From JABDII01 sp963815325 (GTDB lineage Bacteria; Gemmatimonadota; Gemmatimonadetes; Gemmatimonadales; GWC2-71-9): 64,000 nucleotides of DNA. This document shows, piece by piece, positions 34,798 to 43,216 of the stretch (positions within the stretch are counted from its first letter, which is position 1; every line of letters starts with the position of its first letter). The notes beneath the pieces were generated by a model. That model was given only the letters and a program-made list of their open reading frames with translations. It ran no database searches and had not been told where the DNA came from. The position numbers and the translations under genes were made by a program. Location: the NCBI GenBank assembly GCA_963815325.1, contig CAWFGG010000011.1:62001-126000 (forward strand), written 5' to 3'.

Positions 34798-35778
34798 CTA
34801 CCTCAAGCTCTCCAGGGCCCGCCGTACATACACCGGCACCATGTCCTTGCGCCAGCCGATGGTGAAATCGGTGTTGTCGAGTGGCTTGGCGGGCCGGGCG
34901 GCGATGCGGGCCGCGTGGTCGATGGCCTCGTCCGACAGCTGCTTCCCCACCAGGGACCCGGCCGCCTCGTCGCTCACGAGCGGGGCCGAACCCACCGCAC
35001 CGATAACAATGCGAGCCTCCGACACCGTGGTGCCGCCGTTCATGCGAGCCCAGACGGCAACGCCCAGGACCGGGAAGTCGAACGAGCCGCGGCGGCGGAG
35101 CTTCTGGTAGGACGCCCGGGCCCGATCGAGCGGAGGTATCTCGACGGTCGTCAAGAGCTCATCAGGTCGTTTCGCCAAGAAGTCGATGCCATCGTTCAGA
35201 TAGAGATCCCGGGCGCGCACGGTCCTAGCGCCGTCCGGCCCCTCGAAGCGCATGCTCGCGTCCAGCGCCACCATCACCGGGACCAGGTCGCTCGATTGCA
35301 CCGCCCAGCACCGCGGCGACGAGGGGGCGACCCAGCAGATGTCGCCATCCTTCTTCATGCAGAAGTCGATGGCCTTCCGCCACTCATACCCTTGGTCGTA
35401 ATAGTTGCAGCGGGTGTCGAGCAGCAGGTTCCCGCCGATCGTGCCCATGTTCCGCAGCAGGGGTGTCGAGATGAGGGCCGCCGCATGGGAAATCACCGGC
35501 CATCCCTTGCTCACGGCGGGATGTCGGATGAGCTCGGTCAGCGTGACGCACGCACCGATGGCGAGCCGTCCATCCGACAACGTCTCCAGTTGCCCGAGCT
35601 CGGGGATGCCCCGGATATCGATCAAATGCGCCGGGGTCTGGACCCGTCGCTTCATGTTGGGATAGAGATCGGTGCCGCCCGCAACGTAGGACGCCGCCTG
35701 GCCATGGGTGGCCTTCTCGGCTAGGGCTTCGTCGATCGTTGCTGGGAAACTCGCGGTGCAGGGCGAGAGGCGGAGCAT
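34798..35778 (-). CDS. hcrB: Molybdenum hydroxylase FAD subunit with a four-cysteine [4Fe-4S] loop (4-hydroxybenzoyl-CoA reductase beta type)
   Basis: A 326-residue FAD-binding protein of the CoxM type: YVAGGTDLYPN (FAD loop), ISTPLLRNMGTIGGNLL (second FAD motif) and FDFPVLGVAV. The diagnostic feature is a cysteine-bearing insert after TIGGNLL: C124, C140, C148 and C157, spaced 16, 8 and 9. To my knowledge this spacing matches the extra 4Fe-4S-binding loop of 4-hydroxybenzoyl-CoA reductase HcrB, which ordinary xanthine-dehydrogenase FAD subunits lack. It overlaps the molybdenum subunit's stop by one base (35778), making hcrCAB-order one operon. Confidence 0.82.
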   Translation of the reverse strand: MLRLSPCTASFPATIDEALAEKATHGQAASYVAGGTDLYPNMKRRVQTPAHLIDIRGIPELGQLETLSDGRLAIGACVTLTELIRHPAVSKGWPVISHAAALISTPLLRNMGTIGGNLLLDTRCNYYDQGYEWRKAIDFCMKKDGDICWVAPSSPRCWAVQSSDLVPVMVALDASMRFEGPDGARTVRARDLYLNDGIDFLAKRPDELLTTVEIPPLDRARASYQKLRRRGSFDFPVLGVAVWARMNGGTTVSEARIVIGAVGSAPLVSDEAAGSLVGKQLSDEAIDHAARIAARPAKPLDNTDFTIGWRKDMVPVYVRRALESLR

Positions 35779-38216
35779 CAGCGACCTCCTGCCGGGGCGC
35801 GACCGGGCTCCGCGGCCCGCCCGTCTCCGCCTTCGGCCGGAGTGCGCACCGTGGTGACCGGTGGCCAGGCCACCTCTGGCGTTCCGGTTGGGCCGTAGCG
35901 CGGCTCCTTGCCCTTGGCCTTTGCCTGGATGGCCTTCAGCACCTTGGGCGGACTCATGGGTACCTCGTCGATCCGCACCCCTACCGCGTCGTAAATCGCG
36001 TTGGCCACGGCCGGCATTACCGGGAGGAGGGGGCCCTGCCCCGCTTCCTTGGCGCCGAACGGCCCGTTCGGATCCGGCTCGCCGACCAGGTAGGTGGTGA
36101 CGTCGCACATCTCAAGCGTGGTGGGGCTCTTGTATTCGAGCATCGACGGCCACTTGTGCACCAGGTTTCGATTCTCGCGATACGACATCTCCTCCATGAG
36201 CGCCTCACCCAGCCCCATGTACACGCCGCCCTCGATCTGGCCCATCACGAGCGCCGGGTTGATCGCCTGCCCTACGTCGTGGGCAATCCAAATATTGGGA
36301 ACCTGAACGATGCCGGTATCCGGATCGACCTGGACCTCGGCGACACATGCGCTGTAGCTGTAGGCCGGTGACGGCCCGACGCCCGAGCCGCGATAGCGCC
36401 CCGGCGAACGGGGCGGCGTGTAACTCCCGACGGCACCGATGGTGCCGGAGGCCGACTCGGCGAGCACCACCGCTTCGGCGAAGCTCATGCCTGCGTCGGG
36501 CTGCTCGCGGTCGCACACCCGCTCTCCTGTGAACACGACCTGTTTCATCGGCAGGTCGAGCTTCGTGGCCACGGCGCGAGCAATGAGTTCCTTGACCCGT
36601 TCGGCAGCCTGAATGGCGGCCTGGCCCATCATGAGCGTTACCCGCGACGAGTAGCTGCCGAGGTCGACCGGAGTGAGATCGGTATCGGCGGTGACCACCG
36701 CGATCTTCATGGGATCGAGCCCGAGCACCTCGGCCACGATGTAGGCGAGGACCGAGTCCGAGCCCTGGCCGATGTCGGTGGATCCACAGAAGACCGTGAC
36801 TCCGCCGCCCCGGTCGCACTTGAGTTGCACCCCGGAATGCGGCATGGCGTTCCAGTAGATCGGGAGGCCAGCGCCGGTGATGTAGGAAGAACACGCGAGC
36901 CCGAGCCCGTGACCATACGGAAGCTTCCGGAACCGGGTGTTCCAGTCTGAGCCAGCAGCGACGCGCTCGATGCACTGGCCAAGGCCCATGGTACCGATCT
37001 TCATGTAGTTGGCGGTAATCGAGTTTGCCGGCTGGAGGTGTCGGAGGCGCATCTCGGCGGGATCGAGCTCGAGGCGCTCGGCGATCTTGTCCAGCGTGAC
37101 CTCGACCGCGAAGCGGGGCTGCGGGGTGCCGTGCCCGCGCTTGGGGCCGCACGGGGCCTTGTTGGTGAATGCCCTGGCACCGCGAAAGCGGTAGGCGGGC
37201 ACCTGGTAGGTGACCGTTTGCAGCGCACCGGTGTAATAGGCGCTGGCCACGCCGTACGACCCGTAGGCCCCGCCGTCCAAGTAGGACTCGAAATCCATGG
37301 CGGTGATGGCGCCGTCCGTGGTCACGCCGGTCCTGACCCGCATGAGCACCGGGTGGCGGCCGCGGTGACAGTAGAACACCTCTTCGCGGGTGAGGCAGAT
37401 CTTGACTGGGCGGCCAGTCAAAATTGCAAGTTTCGACACAGCAATCTCATGCGGAAACGGATCGCTCTTCCCTCCAAACCCTCCGCCATTCGGCGTGGCG
37501 ATCACCCGGATCCGGCTCGGCGGGAGTTCAAGCACCTTGGCCAGGGCGCGATGGACGTAGTGCGGGGTCTGGGTGCTGGACCAAAGGGTGAGGCGGCCGT
37601 TCTTGTCGTACCGCGCGAGTGCGGCGTGCTGCTCGATCGGGAGATGGGTGTTTCCCTCGTAAAAGAAGAGGTCGTCCTGCACCACATCGGCACGCCCGAG
37701 GCCCGCCTCCACGTCGCCGAACTCGAGATGAATCAGCTTATGGAGGTTCCCCTGATCAGCGTAGTCATGGAGCTTCGGTTCGGGGGTCGTGGCCGCCTGG
37801 GCAACGGAACCGATCTGCGGGAGGACTTCGTACTCGACCTCGATGAGATCGAGCGCCGCGGTCGCAGTGTCCTCGTCCCGCGCGGCCACCGCCGCCACCG
37901 CGTCGCCGATGAAGCGCACATGGTCGGGCGCCAAAGCGTGTTCGTCCTGGCTCACCGGCAGGATTCCAAACGGAATGGGGACATCCGCGCCGGTGATGAC
38001 CGCGTGGACGCCATCCAACGCCCGCGCCTTCCTGGTGTCGATCCGCACGATCCGCGCGTGGGGATGCGGACTCCTGAGCATCTTACAACTCAGCATCCGG
38101 GGCAGGACCAGGTCGTCCGCAAAGATGGCCTCGCCGGTACACTTGGCCGCCGCGTCGACCTTGGCTCGTGGGGTGCCGATTACCGAGTAGGGGCTCCGCC
38201 CCGTGTCAGTACCCAT
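35778..38216 (-). CDS. hcrA: Molybdenum hydroxylase large subunit (4-hydroxybenzoyl-CoA reductase alpha type)
   Basis: An 812-residue molybdopterin subunit of the xanthine dehydrogenase family. Seen in order: VIGTPRAKVDAAAKCTGEAIFADD at the N-terminus, GGGFGGKSDPFPHE (the cofactor loop), GHGTPQPRFAVE, GSTDIGQGSDSV and FGAKEAGQGPLLPVMPAVANAIYDAV at the C-terminus. The last stretch aligns with the xanthine oxidase AVGEPPLFL segment, and the residue at the catalytic Glu position is Gln (about residue 727). It overlaps hcrC by 11 bases, with GGAGGAG before ATG 38216. The enzyme should act on an aromatic CoA thioester, but the substrate is inferred from the HcrB-type loop. Confidence 0.82.
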   Translation of the reverse strand: MGTDTGRSPYSVIGTPRAKVDAAAKCTGEAIFADDLVLPRMLSCKMLRSPHPHARIVRIDTRKARALDGVHAVITGADVPIPFGILPVSQDEHALAPDHVRFIGDAVAAVAARDEDTATAALDLIEVEYEVLPQIGSVAQAATTPEPKLHDYADQGNLHKLIHLEFGDVEAGLGRADVVQDDLFFYEGNTHLPIEQHAALARYDKNGRLTLWSSTQTPHYVHRALAKVLELPPSRIRVIATPNGGGFGGKSDPFPHEIAVSKLAILTGRPVKICLTREEVFYCHRGRHPVLMRVRTGVTTDGAITAMDFESYLDGGAYGSYGVASAYYTGALQTVTYQVPAYRFRGARAFTNKAPCGPKRGHGTPQPRFAVEVTLDKIAERLELDPAEMRLRHLQPANSITANYMKIGTMGLGQCIERVAAGSDWNTRFRKLPYGHGLGLACSSYITGAGLPIYWNAMPHSGVQLKCDRGGGVTVFCGSTDIGQGSDSVLAYIVAEVLGLDPMKIAVVTADTDLTPVDLGSYSSRVTLMMGQAAIQAAERVKELIARAVATKLDLPMKQVVFTGERVCDREQPDAGMSFAEAVVLAESASGTIGAVGSYTPPRSPGRYRGSGVGPSPAYSYSACVAEVQVDPDTGIVQVPNIWIAHDVGQAINPALVMGQIEGGVYMGLGEALMEEMSYRENRNLVHKWPSMLEYKSPTTLEMCDVTTYLVGEPDPNGPFGAKEAGQGPLLPVMPAVANAIYDAVGVRIDEVPMSPPKVLKAIQAKAKGKEPRYGPTGTPEVAWPPVTTVRTPAEGGDGRAAEPGRAPAGGR

Positions 38217-38745
38217 GGAGCGACTCCTCCAGAGGCTCAGCCTCTTCACCTCGCATGCGCCGGGCAGCCAGTTCTACGGCCTCGTAGATCTTGATGTAGC
38301 CGGTGCAGCGGCAGAGGTTTCCCGCCAGCGCCTCCTTGATCTCGTGCCTGGTGGGTTGTGGGTTCTCGTGCAAGAGCGCCCGTGCCGTAAGGAGGACGCC
38401 CGGCGTGCAATAGCCGCACTGGGCCGCGCCCAATTCGACAAAGGCTTCCTGGAGTGGGTCAAGCAAGGGCCCGTCAGCCATCCCTTCAACGGTGGTGATA
38501 TTGCGATCTTGGTACGCGGCAGCCAGGGCCAGACAGGACAGGAGCGGCATGCCGTCCACCAGCACCGCGCAGGCGCCGCACTCTCCCAGCTCGCATCCGT
38601 GCTTCGTGCCGGTCAGGCCGAGATCTTCGCGCAACACTTCGAGCAGGGTCTTGTGGGACGAGAAGGTGATGTCATGCTGCTCACCGTTGACCGTGAAGCG
38701 TCCCGCCACCTTGTGGGTTCGCGTAAGGGGAATCGGTTGGGCCAT
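38206..38745 (-). CDS. hcrC: Molybdenum hydroxylase [2Fe-2S] subunit
   Basis: A 179-residue protein with the two [2Fe-2S] clusters of this enzyme family: plant-type C-E-L-G-E-C-G-A-C with a distal PLLSC, and CGYCTPG followed by CRCTG. It transfers electrons from the molybdenum site to FAD, and here in both directions if the enzyme is a reductase. It is the first gene of the operon and overlaps hcrA by 11 bases. No molybdenum cofactor insertion or maturation gene (xdhC/coxI type) is in the window. Confidence 0.9.
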   Translation of the reverse strand: MAQPIPLTRTHKVAGRFTVNGEQHDITFSSHKTLLEVLREDLGLTGTKHGCELGECGACAVLVDGMPLLSCLALAAAYQDRNITTVEGMADGPLLDPLQEAFVELGAAQCGYCTPGVLLTARALLHENPQPTRHEIKEALAGNLCRCTGYIKIYEAVELAARRMRGEEAEPLEESLHGY

Positions 38746-38790
38746 GTGACGTCTCGATTCTCTCGGAGTCTTTGGACGAGGGATGTCCGA

Positions 38791-39114
38791 CTACAGTGGT
38801 TTCAATTTCGCCAGGACGTCCGCCACTACTTCCGCCGGCACGCGGCAGGCAATGGCAGCGTCACGAGCTTTCCAGTCGGCGCTCCGCAGATGATCGGCCA
38901 GGACCACACCGCTCACGGGCAGGCCCTGGGGCAGGGGAACCTCAAAGGGATACCCTGTGGCCGCTCCACTCACGGCGCACATGAGCGCAAGCCCGGCCCG
39001 CTCGTTGTAGCGGGCCGGTGATACGACCAGCGCTGGGCGCCGGGTGGGGCGGCCATCGTCCGACCGGGGTGCGATGGAGATCCACACCAGGTCACCACGG
39101 TCGGGCACTACCAT
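38791..39114 (-). CDS. mazF: MazF/PemK-family endoribonuclease toxin
   Basis: A 107-residue protein of the MazF/CcdB fold: VPDRGDLVWISIAPRSDDGRPTRRPALVVSPARYNERAGLALMCAVSG, ending in ADHLRSADWKARDA. The GDLVW, RPALVV and conserved DHLRS stretches are family signatures. MazF cuts mRNA at short sequences. It overlaps the upstream antitoxin gene by 7 bases, which is the standard toxin-after-antitoxin order. Confidence 0.9.
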   Translation of the reverse strand: MVVPDRGDLVWISIAPRSDDGRPTRRPALVVSPARYNERAGLALMCAVSGAATGYPFEVPLPQGLPVSGVVLADHLRSADWKARDAAIACRVPAEVVADVLAKLKPL

Positions 39115-39347
39115 ACCTCCGCCCCCGCCGGATGTCCCCAATCCGTTTCGGTGTGGCGATTCTCCGCCGTGATGCCGTCCACCAGTTCTTCGAGCTGGTA
39201 CTCCCGGCCAAGGGCTGTCACCACGATCCGGCCACCGGACACGGAAATGTCCACCGGCGTGCCGTCCTCGAGGCCGGCCTCGGCGGCAAACGCCTTGGGA
39301 ATCCTGACCCCTAAGCTGTTGCCCCACTTTGAAATACGAGTTCGCAT
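39108..39347 (-). CDS. mazE: MazE-type AbrB/SpoVT antitoxin
   Basis: A 79-residue protein: RTRISKWGNSLGVRIPKAFAAEAGLEDGTPVDISV is the AbrB-like swapped-hairpin DNA-binding domain, and the C-terminus (LEELVDGITAENRHTETDWG) is the toxin-neutralising tail. It binds MazF and represses its own promoter. An in-frame GTG one codon earlier is possible. Confidence 0.9.
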   Translation of the reverse strand: MRTRISKWGNSLGVRIPKAFAAEAGLEDGTPVDISVSGGRIVVTALGREYQLEELVDGITAENRHTETDWGHPAGAEVW

Positions 39348-39359
39348 CACAATGCCCGG

Positions 39360-39381
39360 AATGTATATACATTGAATATAC
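39360..39381. promoter_or_regulatory. Palindromic operator/promoter of mazEF
   Basis: AATGTATATACATT (39360-39373) is a perfect 14-base palindrome 13 bases upstream of the mazE ATG. The arms GTATAT (39363-39368) and ATATAC (39376-39381) form a second inverted repeat. The AT-rich content in a GC-rich region is consistent with both a -10 element and the MazE autoregulation site. The assignment as operator is inference. Confidence 0.65.
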
Positions 39382-39464
39382 TATTTCGATATGGTCCCTG
39401 CAAGCGGTCCGCCCGTGGTCGCCATCGTTTCCACCGCCATGGCCTGGCCCTATACTTCATGCCC

Positions 39465-39815
39465 ATGAATCGTTCCCGGGCTGTCGCGCTTCGGTCGCTG
39501 GTCCTCGGCCTGGCATTTCTGTTTGCCACGGTTGGGCGGGCGGTGGTCGATGCGGCGTTGTACCACGGGGGCGACGCCGTCGACGCGTCGCGACAAATAC
39601 ACGTCGAAGCGCTCGACAACCCAGCGTGTCACGACGAAGCCTGCGCCCTGAGCGCTCTCGTGGCGCCGCTACGGCACGGCCCCCTCGGCCCAGCGGGGTT
39701 TCGAGGTGGCCACTTGCCGGCCATCGTAGAGGTCGACCAGCCGGACGCGCCGCTTTACTCCTCCCACTACTTCACTCACGCTCGACCACGCGCTCCTCCT
39801 CTCAGCCACGCCTGA
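39465..39815 (+). CDS. Small secreted or membrane-anchored protein, unknown
   Basis: A 116-residue protein with one hydrophobic N-terminal helix (LRSLVLGLAFLFATVGRAVVDAALYH). It carries a region with several His residues and a Cys pair (NPACHDEACALSAL), and an HYFTHARPRAPPLSHA tail. The His/Cys content and position before a porin-like protein and a metal ABC transporter suggest a metal-related role. It could be a distant relative of the small DUF2946-like membrane proteins; this is weak. An ATG at 39459 is also possible. Confidence 0.5.
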   Translation: MNRSRAVALRSLVLGLAFLFATVGRAVVDAALYHGGDAVDASRQIHVEALDNPACHDEACALSALVAPLRHGPLGPAGFRGGHLPAIVEVDQPDAPLYSSHYFTHARPRAPPLSHA

Positions 39816-39913
39816 GAACCCCGTACCGGGGCGCCACACAACGGCTTTCACAGCACCGTCGAGGCTGAGCGTCCCGGGTCCCGAGAGGAACCCTGGTCTT
39901 TCGTGGAGTGTGA

Positions 39914-41302
39914 ATGCGACGAACACACCTCTTTACCGCGCTGGTCGGCGCGCTCTTCCTGTGGCCCGTTTCGAATGCGGCCGCCCAGGACGAGCTACGG
40001 CCCGCGGTTGATTCGCTGCACCAGCGAATCACAGCACTCGAAGCGAGGTTGGATTCGCTCGACACCGGGACTTGCCCCCCGCAACTGATTGTCTCCCTTG
40101 CGCAAACGCCGACCGGAGACCGCGCGGTCGACTCGTTGGCAACTGCCATCACCCGGCTCGAAGACCGGGTGTATCGCCTCACCATCGAGCGGTGTGCAGC
40201 ACCCCAGACTGGCGGGACGCCTTCCGACACGGTGGTCGATGAATTGGCCGCCATCCGTGCCGCTGCCGCTGCCGCAGCAGGCGCGGCGTCGGAGGGTGAC
40301 TCTACGCAAGCAGAGGCACCTTCCGGCACGACGGGGCGGCCGAACCAGAATGTGCTCAACCCCGAGATCAGCGTCACCGGGACCGTGCTGCTCACGGCAC
40401 GGGACGAGAGTCCGCAGCGCGACAATGCGGAGCTCCGTGAGGTCGAGGTATCGTTTCAATCGGCGCTTGATCCCTACTCGACCGCCAAGATCTTCCTCAC
40501 TTTTTCTGAGGACGAGATCGGGGTCGAAGAAGGCTATCTGTATTGGGTAGGCCTGCCGGGACGCATCCGGGTCGATGCGGGCAAGATCCGCCAGCAACTC
40601 GGCGACCTCAATCGTTGGCACGCGCACGCCCTTCCTGAAAGCCAGTACCCCCTGGTCTATCAGCGGTTCCTGGGCGAGGAGGGCTTGGCCGGCGTGGGCG
40701 TGTCGCTCTATACGACGCTGCCGCTGTCGATCGCCGGCGGCACCCACGAGGTCTGGCTCCAGGGCACCACTGCCGAGAGCGAACCGCTCTATGCGGGCGG
40801 CACGCAACCCTCGCTCCTCGGCAGGTTTCAGAGCTTCTGGCAACTCACCCGCAGCAGCTACATGCAGCTCGGCGTCACCGGCGTCGGCGGCAACAACAGC
40901 GACGCTGATTTGCGGAGCCGCCTGGCGGGGCTGGATTTCCGGCTGACCTACCGGCCGCCCGACGCCGCGACCCGGCGGGACATCACCTTCCGGGCAGAGG
41001 GCTACCGCCTGCACGCGACCGAAGCGGGCCAGACCACCAACCGTTACGGTGCGTTTGCCGATCTCCAGGTGCGGACCAGCCGCCGGTGGGTATTCGGGGC
41101 GAGGTATGACTGGGTCGAGGCCCCGCGAGGGGTGAACGACCGCGAATGGCGGATCACGCCAACCGTCACCTGGTGGCAGAGCGAGTTCGTCTATCTGCGG
41201 TTGGAGGGGGAACACCGCGACAGCGATCTCGAGGGAACGTCAAACCAACTCCGCATGCAGGTGGTGCTCTCGATGGGGCCCCACAAGCACGAAACGTACT
41301 GA
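39914..41302 (+). CDS. Outer-membrane beta-barrel protein with an N-terminal coiled coil
   Basis: A 462-residue protein. Residues 1-24 are a signal peptide (PVSNAAAQ). About residues 25-130 are coiled-coil and low complexity (AVDSLHQRITALEARLDSLD, and AAIRAAAAAAAGAA). The remainder alternates in the way outer-membrane barrel strands do (REVEVSFQSALDPYSTAKIFLTF, IRVDAGKIRQQLGDLNRWH) and ends in RMQVVLSMGPHKHETY. It resembles phosphate-selective porin-like (OprP) or metal-import barrels. Next to the binding protein and permease, it is likely the outer-membrane step of that system. Confidence 0.7.
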   Translation: MRRTHLFTALVGALFLWPVSNAAAQDELRPAVDSLHQRITALEARLDSLDTGTCPPQLIVSLAQTPTGDRAVDSLATAITRLEDRVYRLTIERCAAPQTGGTPSDTVVDELAAIRAAAAAAAGAASEGDSTQAEAPSGTTGRPNQNVLNPEISVTGTVLLTARDESPQRDNAELREVEVSFQSALDPYSTAKIFLTFSEDEIGVEEGYLYWVGLPGRIRVDAGKIRQQLGDLNRWHAHALPESQYPLVYQRFLGEEGLAGVGVSLYTTLPLSIAGGTHEVWLQGTTAESEPLYAGGTQPSLLGRFQSFWQLTRSSYMQLGVTGVGGNNSDADLRSRLAGLDFRLTYRPPDAATRRDITFRAEGYRLHATEAGQTTNRYGAFADLQVRTSRRWVFGARYDWVEAPRGVNDREWRITPTVTWWQSEFVYLRLEGEHRDSDLEGTSNQLRMQVVLSMGPHKHETY

Positions 41303-41328
41303 GCGCCGCCGCGCGCGAAGGATAGATC

Positions 41329-42348
41329 ATGTTGCTCTCAATCTTGCTTCTCGCTTTTGGCCTCTCCAGCCCACCGCCGGTTCTGGCACCGGTCAAGGTT
41401 GTCACCAGCCTCACGACGTACGGCGCCATCGCCCGTGAAATTGTTGGTGACCGCGGCACGGTCAACTCCATCGCGCAGGGGGATGAGGATCCTCACTTCG
41501 TGCAGCCCAAGCCCAGCTTCGTTGCACTGTTGCGTGACGCCGATCTGTTCGTCACCACGGGCATGGACCTCGAACTCTGGGTCCCGGCGTTGCTCGACCG
41601 GGCCAACAACCGGAACGTGGCCGAGGGCGGCCGCGGCTATGTGGCGGCCAACGCCGGCATCGAACTGCTCGAGATCCCCGTCTCCGTGAGCCGGGCCCAG
41701 GGCGACATCCACGCCGAGGGCAATCCCCACATTCACACCGACCCGCTGAACGCCATTCTGATTGCGCGGAACATCCTGCGCGGTCTCGAGCGTGTGGCGC
41801 CGGCCGACGCCGACTACTTCCGAGCGCGCGAGGCCGACTTCGAGCGGCGTATCCTCGAGGCGACCATGGGGGCGGAGGTGGTGCGCATCCTGACTCCCCA
41901 AACGGCCCTCGATCTCCTGCGCAACGACCAGCTGCTGCCGTTCCTGACCCGCACGACGCTCGACGGACGGCCCCTTGCGAGCCGGCTCGGGGGCTGGCTC
42001 AAGACAGCTGAGGTGTTCCGCGACAAGGAGATCGTCTGTTACCACAAGGAATGGGCGTACTTCAGCCGGCGGTATCGGATCAACTGTGTCGAGTACATCG
42101 AGCCGAAGCCGGGCATCCCGCCCACCCCGCGGCACGTGCATGACGTCATTAGTCTGATGCGAGAGCGAAAGATTCCCGTGCTCCTCGCGTCGAACTACTT
42201 TAGCCGCTCGCAGATCAAGCAGGTCGCCGGCCGGACCGGCGCGACGGCCGTCATCGTGCCCGAGAATACCCACGGCGTTCCCGGAGTGGAGACGTATTTC
42301 CAGCTGATGGACACCTGGGTCACGTCGCTGGCCGCCGCATTCAAGTGA
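41329..42348 (+). CDS. Metal ABC transporter substrate-binding protein (zinc/manganese cluster A-I type)
   Basis: A 339-residue periplasmic protein with a signal peptide (residues 1-20). Metal-ligand motifs are in order: QGDEDPHFVQPKPSF (His), GNPHIHTDPLNA (His), VCYHKEWAYF (His) and PENTHGVPGVETYF (Glu/Asp side). ZnuA's His-rich charged loop is absent, so zinc versus manganese is not decided. It is 13 bases before the permease gene, in the usual order binding protein then permease. Confidence 0.88.
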   Translation: MLLSILLLAFGLSSPPPVLAPVKVVTSLTTYGAIAREIVGDRGTVNSIAQGDEDPHFVQPKPSFVALLRDADLFVTTGMDLELWVPALLDRANNRNVAEGGRGYVAANAGIELLEIPVSVSRAQGDIHAEGNPHIHTDPLNAILIARNILRGLERVAPADADYFRAREADFERRILEATMGAEVVRILTPQTALDLLRNDQLLPFLTRTTLDGRPLASRLGGWLKTAEVFRDKEIVCYHKEWAYFSRRYRINCVEYIEPKPGIPPTPRHVHDVISLMRERKIPVLLASNYFSRSQIKQVAGRTGATAVIVPENTHGVPGVETYFQLMDTWVTSLAAAFK

Positions 42349-42361
42349 GAGGTAGAACGCG

Positions 42362-43216
42362 ATGCTCGAACTGATCCTGCCCCCGCTCGCGGCGTGTATG
42401 GTGATCGTCGCGATCCACAGTTACTTGGGCCTGCACGTGATCGCGCGGGAGGTGATCTTCGTCGATCTCTCGCTGGCGCAGATGGCGGCCCTGGGTACCA
42501 CGGTCGCCATCTTCCTCGGATCACCCCACGACTCCCCGGCAACGTTTGCCTACGCGATCGGGTTCACCACGATCGGAGCCGCGATTTTTGCCCTCACGCG
42601 AACGAAGGGCAAAGAGCTCGTCCCGCACGAGGCCATCATCGGCATCGTGTATGTCGTGGCGTCCGCGGCAGCCATCCTGGTCGCCGACCGGACGCCAGGG
42701 GGCAACGAGGCCATCAAGGACATCCTGGTCGGCACTCTGCTCTGGGTCACGTGGCCGCACATTCTCCGACTTGCAGCCGTGTACGCCGTGATTGGCTTGG
42801 TCCACTGGTTCCTGCGACATCGCTTCTTGACGATTTCATTCCAGCCGGCGTCCGCGGTGGCGTTCGGCTGGAACATCCGGTGGTGGGACTTTTGGTTTTA
42901 TCTGTCGTTCGGGCTGGTGATCACGTTCTCGGTACCGATTGCAGGTGTGCTGCTGGTGTTCTCCTTTCTCGTCGTGCCCGCGGCCATCGCGTTTCAGTTC
43001 ACCCGGCGCTACATGCCCCTCGCCATCATCTCCTGGGCTGCCGGGGTGCTCGCGTCCGGTGCGGGCTTGGCCGTGAGTTTCCGCTACGACCTGCCGACCG
43101 GTCCGGTGGTCGTCTGCATGTTCGGCGTGTTCTTGATTCTGGCCTCGCTGGTCAAGCGGGTGGCCCGGAGGAACGGCCATGGGGCGCGCACGGCGCCCCA
43201 GGCCGAAGCCGCCTAA
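42362..43216 (+). CDS. Metal ABC transporter permease (ZnuB-like)
   Basis: A 284-residue integral membrane protein with about eight helices: LHVIAREVIFVDLSLAQMAALG near the N-terminus is the conserved permease signature. It moves the metal brought by the binding protein, driven by a cytoplasmic ATPase, but no ATPase gene is adjacent or anywhere in the window. Its stop overlaps the stop of the convergent M1 peptidase gene (43213-43216), so there is no terminator space between them. Confidence 0.88.
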   Translation: MLELILPPLAACMVIVAIHSYLGLHVIAREVIFVDLSLAQMAALGTTVAIFLGSPHDSPATFAYAIGFTTIGAAIFALTRTKGKELVPHEAIIGIVYVVASAAAILVADRTPGGNEAIKDILVGTLLWVTWPHILRLAAVYAVIGLVHWFLRHRFLTISFQPASAVAFGWNIRWWDFWFYLSFGLVITFSVPIAGVLLVFSFLVVPAAIAFQFTRRYMPLAIISWAAGVLASGAGLAVSFRYDLPTGPVVVCMFGVFLILASLVKRVARRNGHGARTAPQAEAA

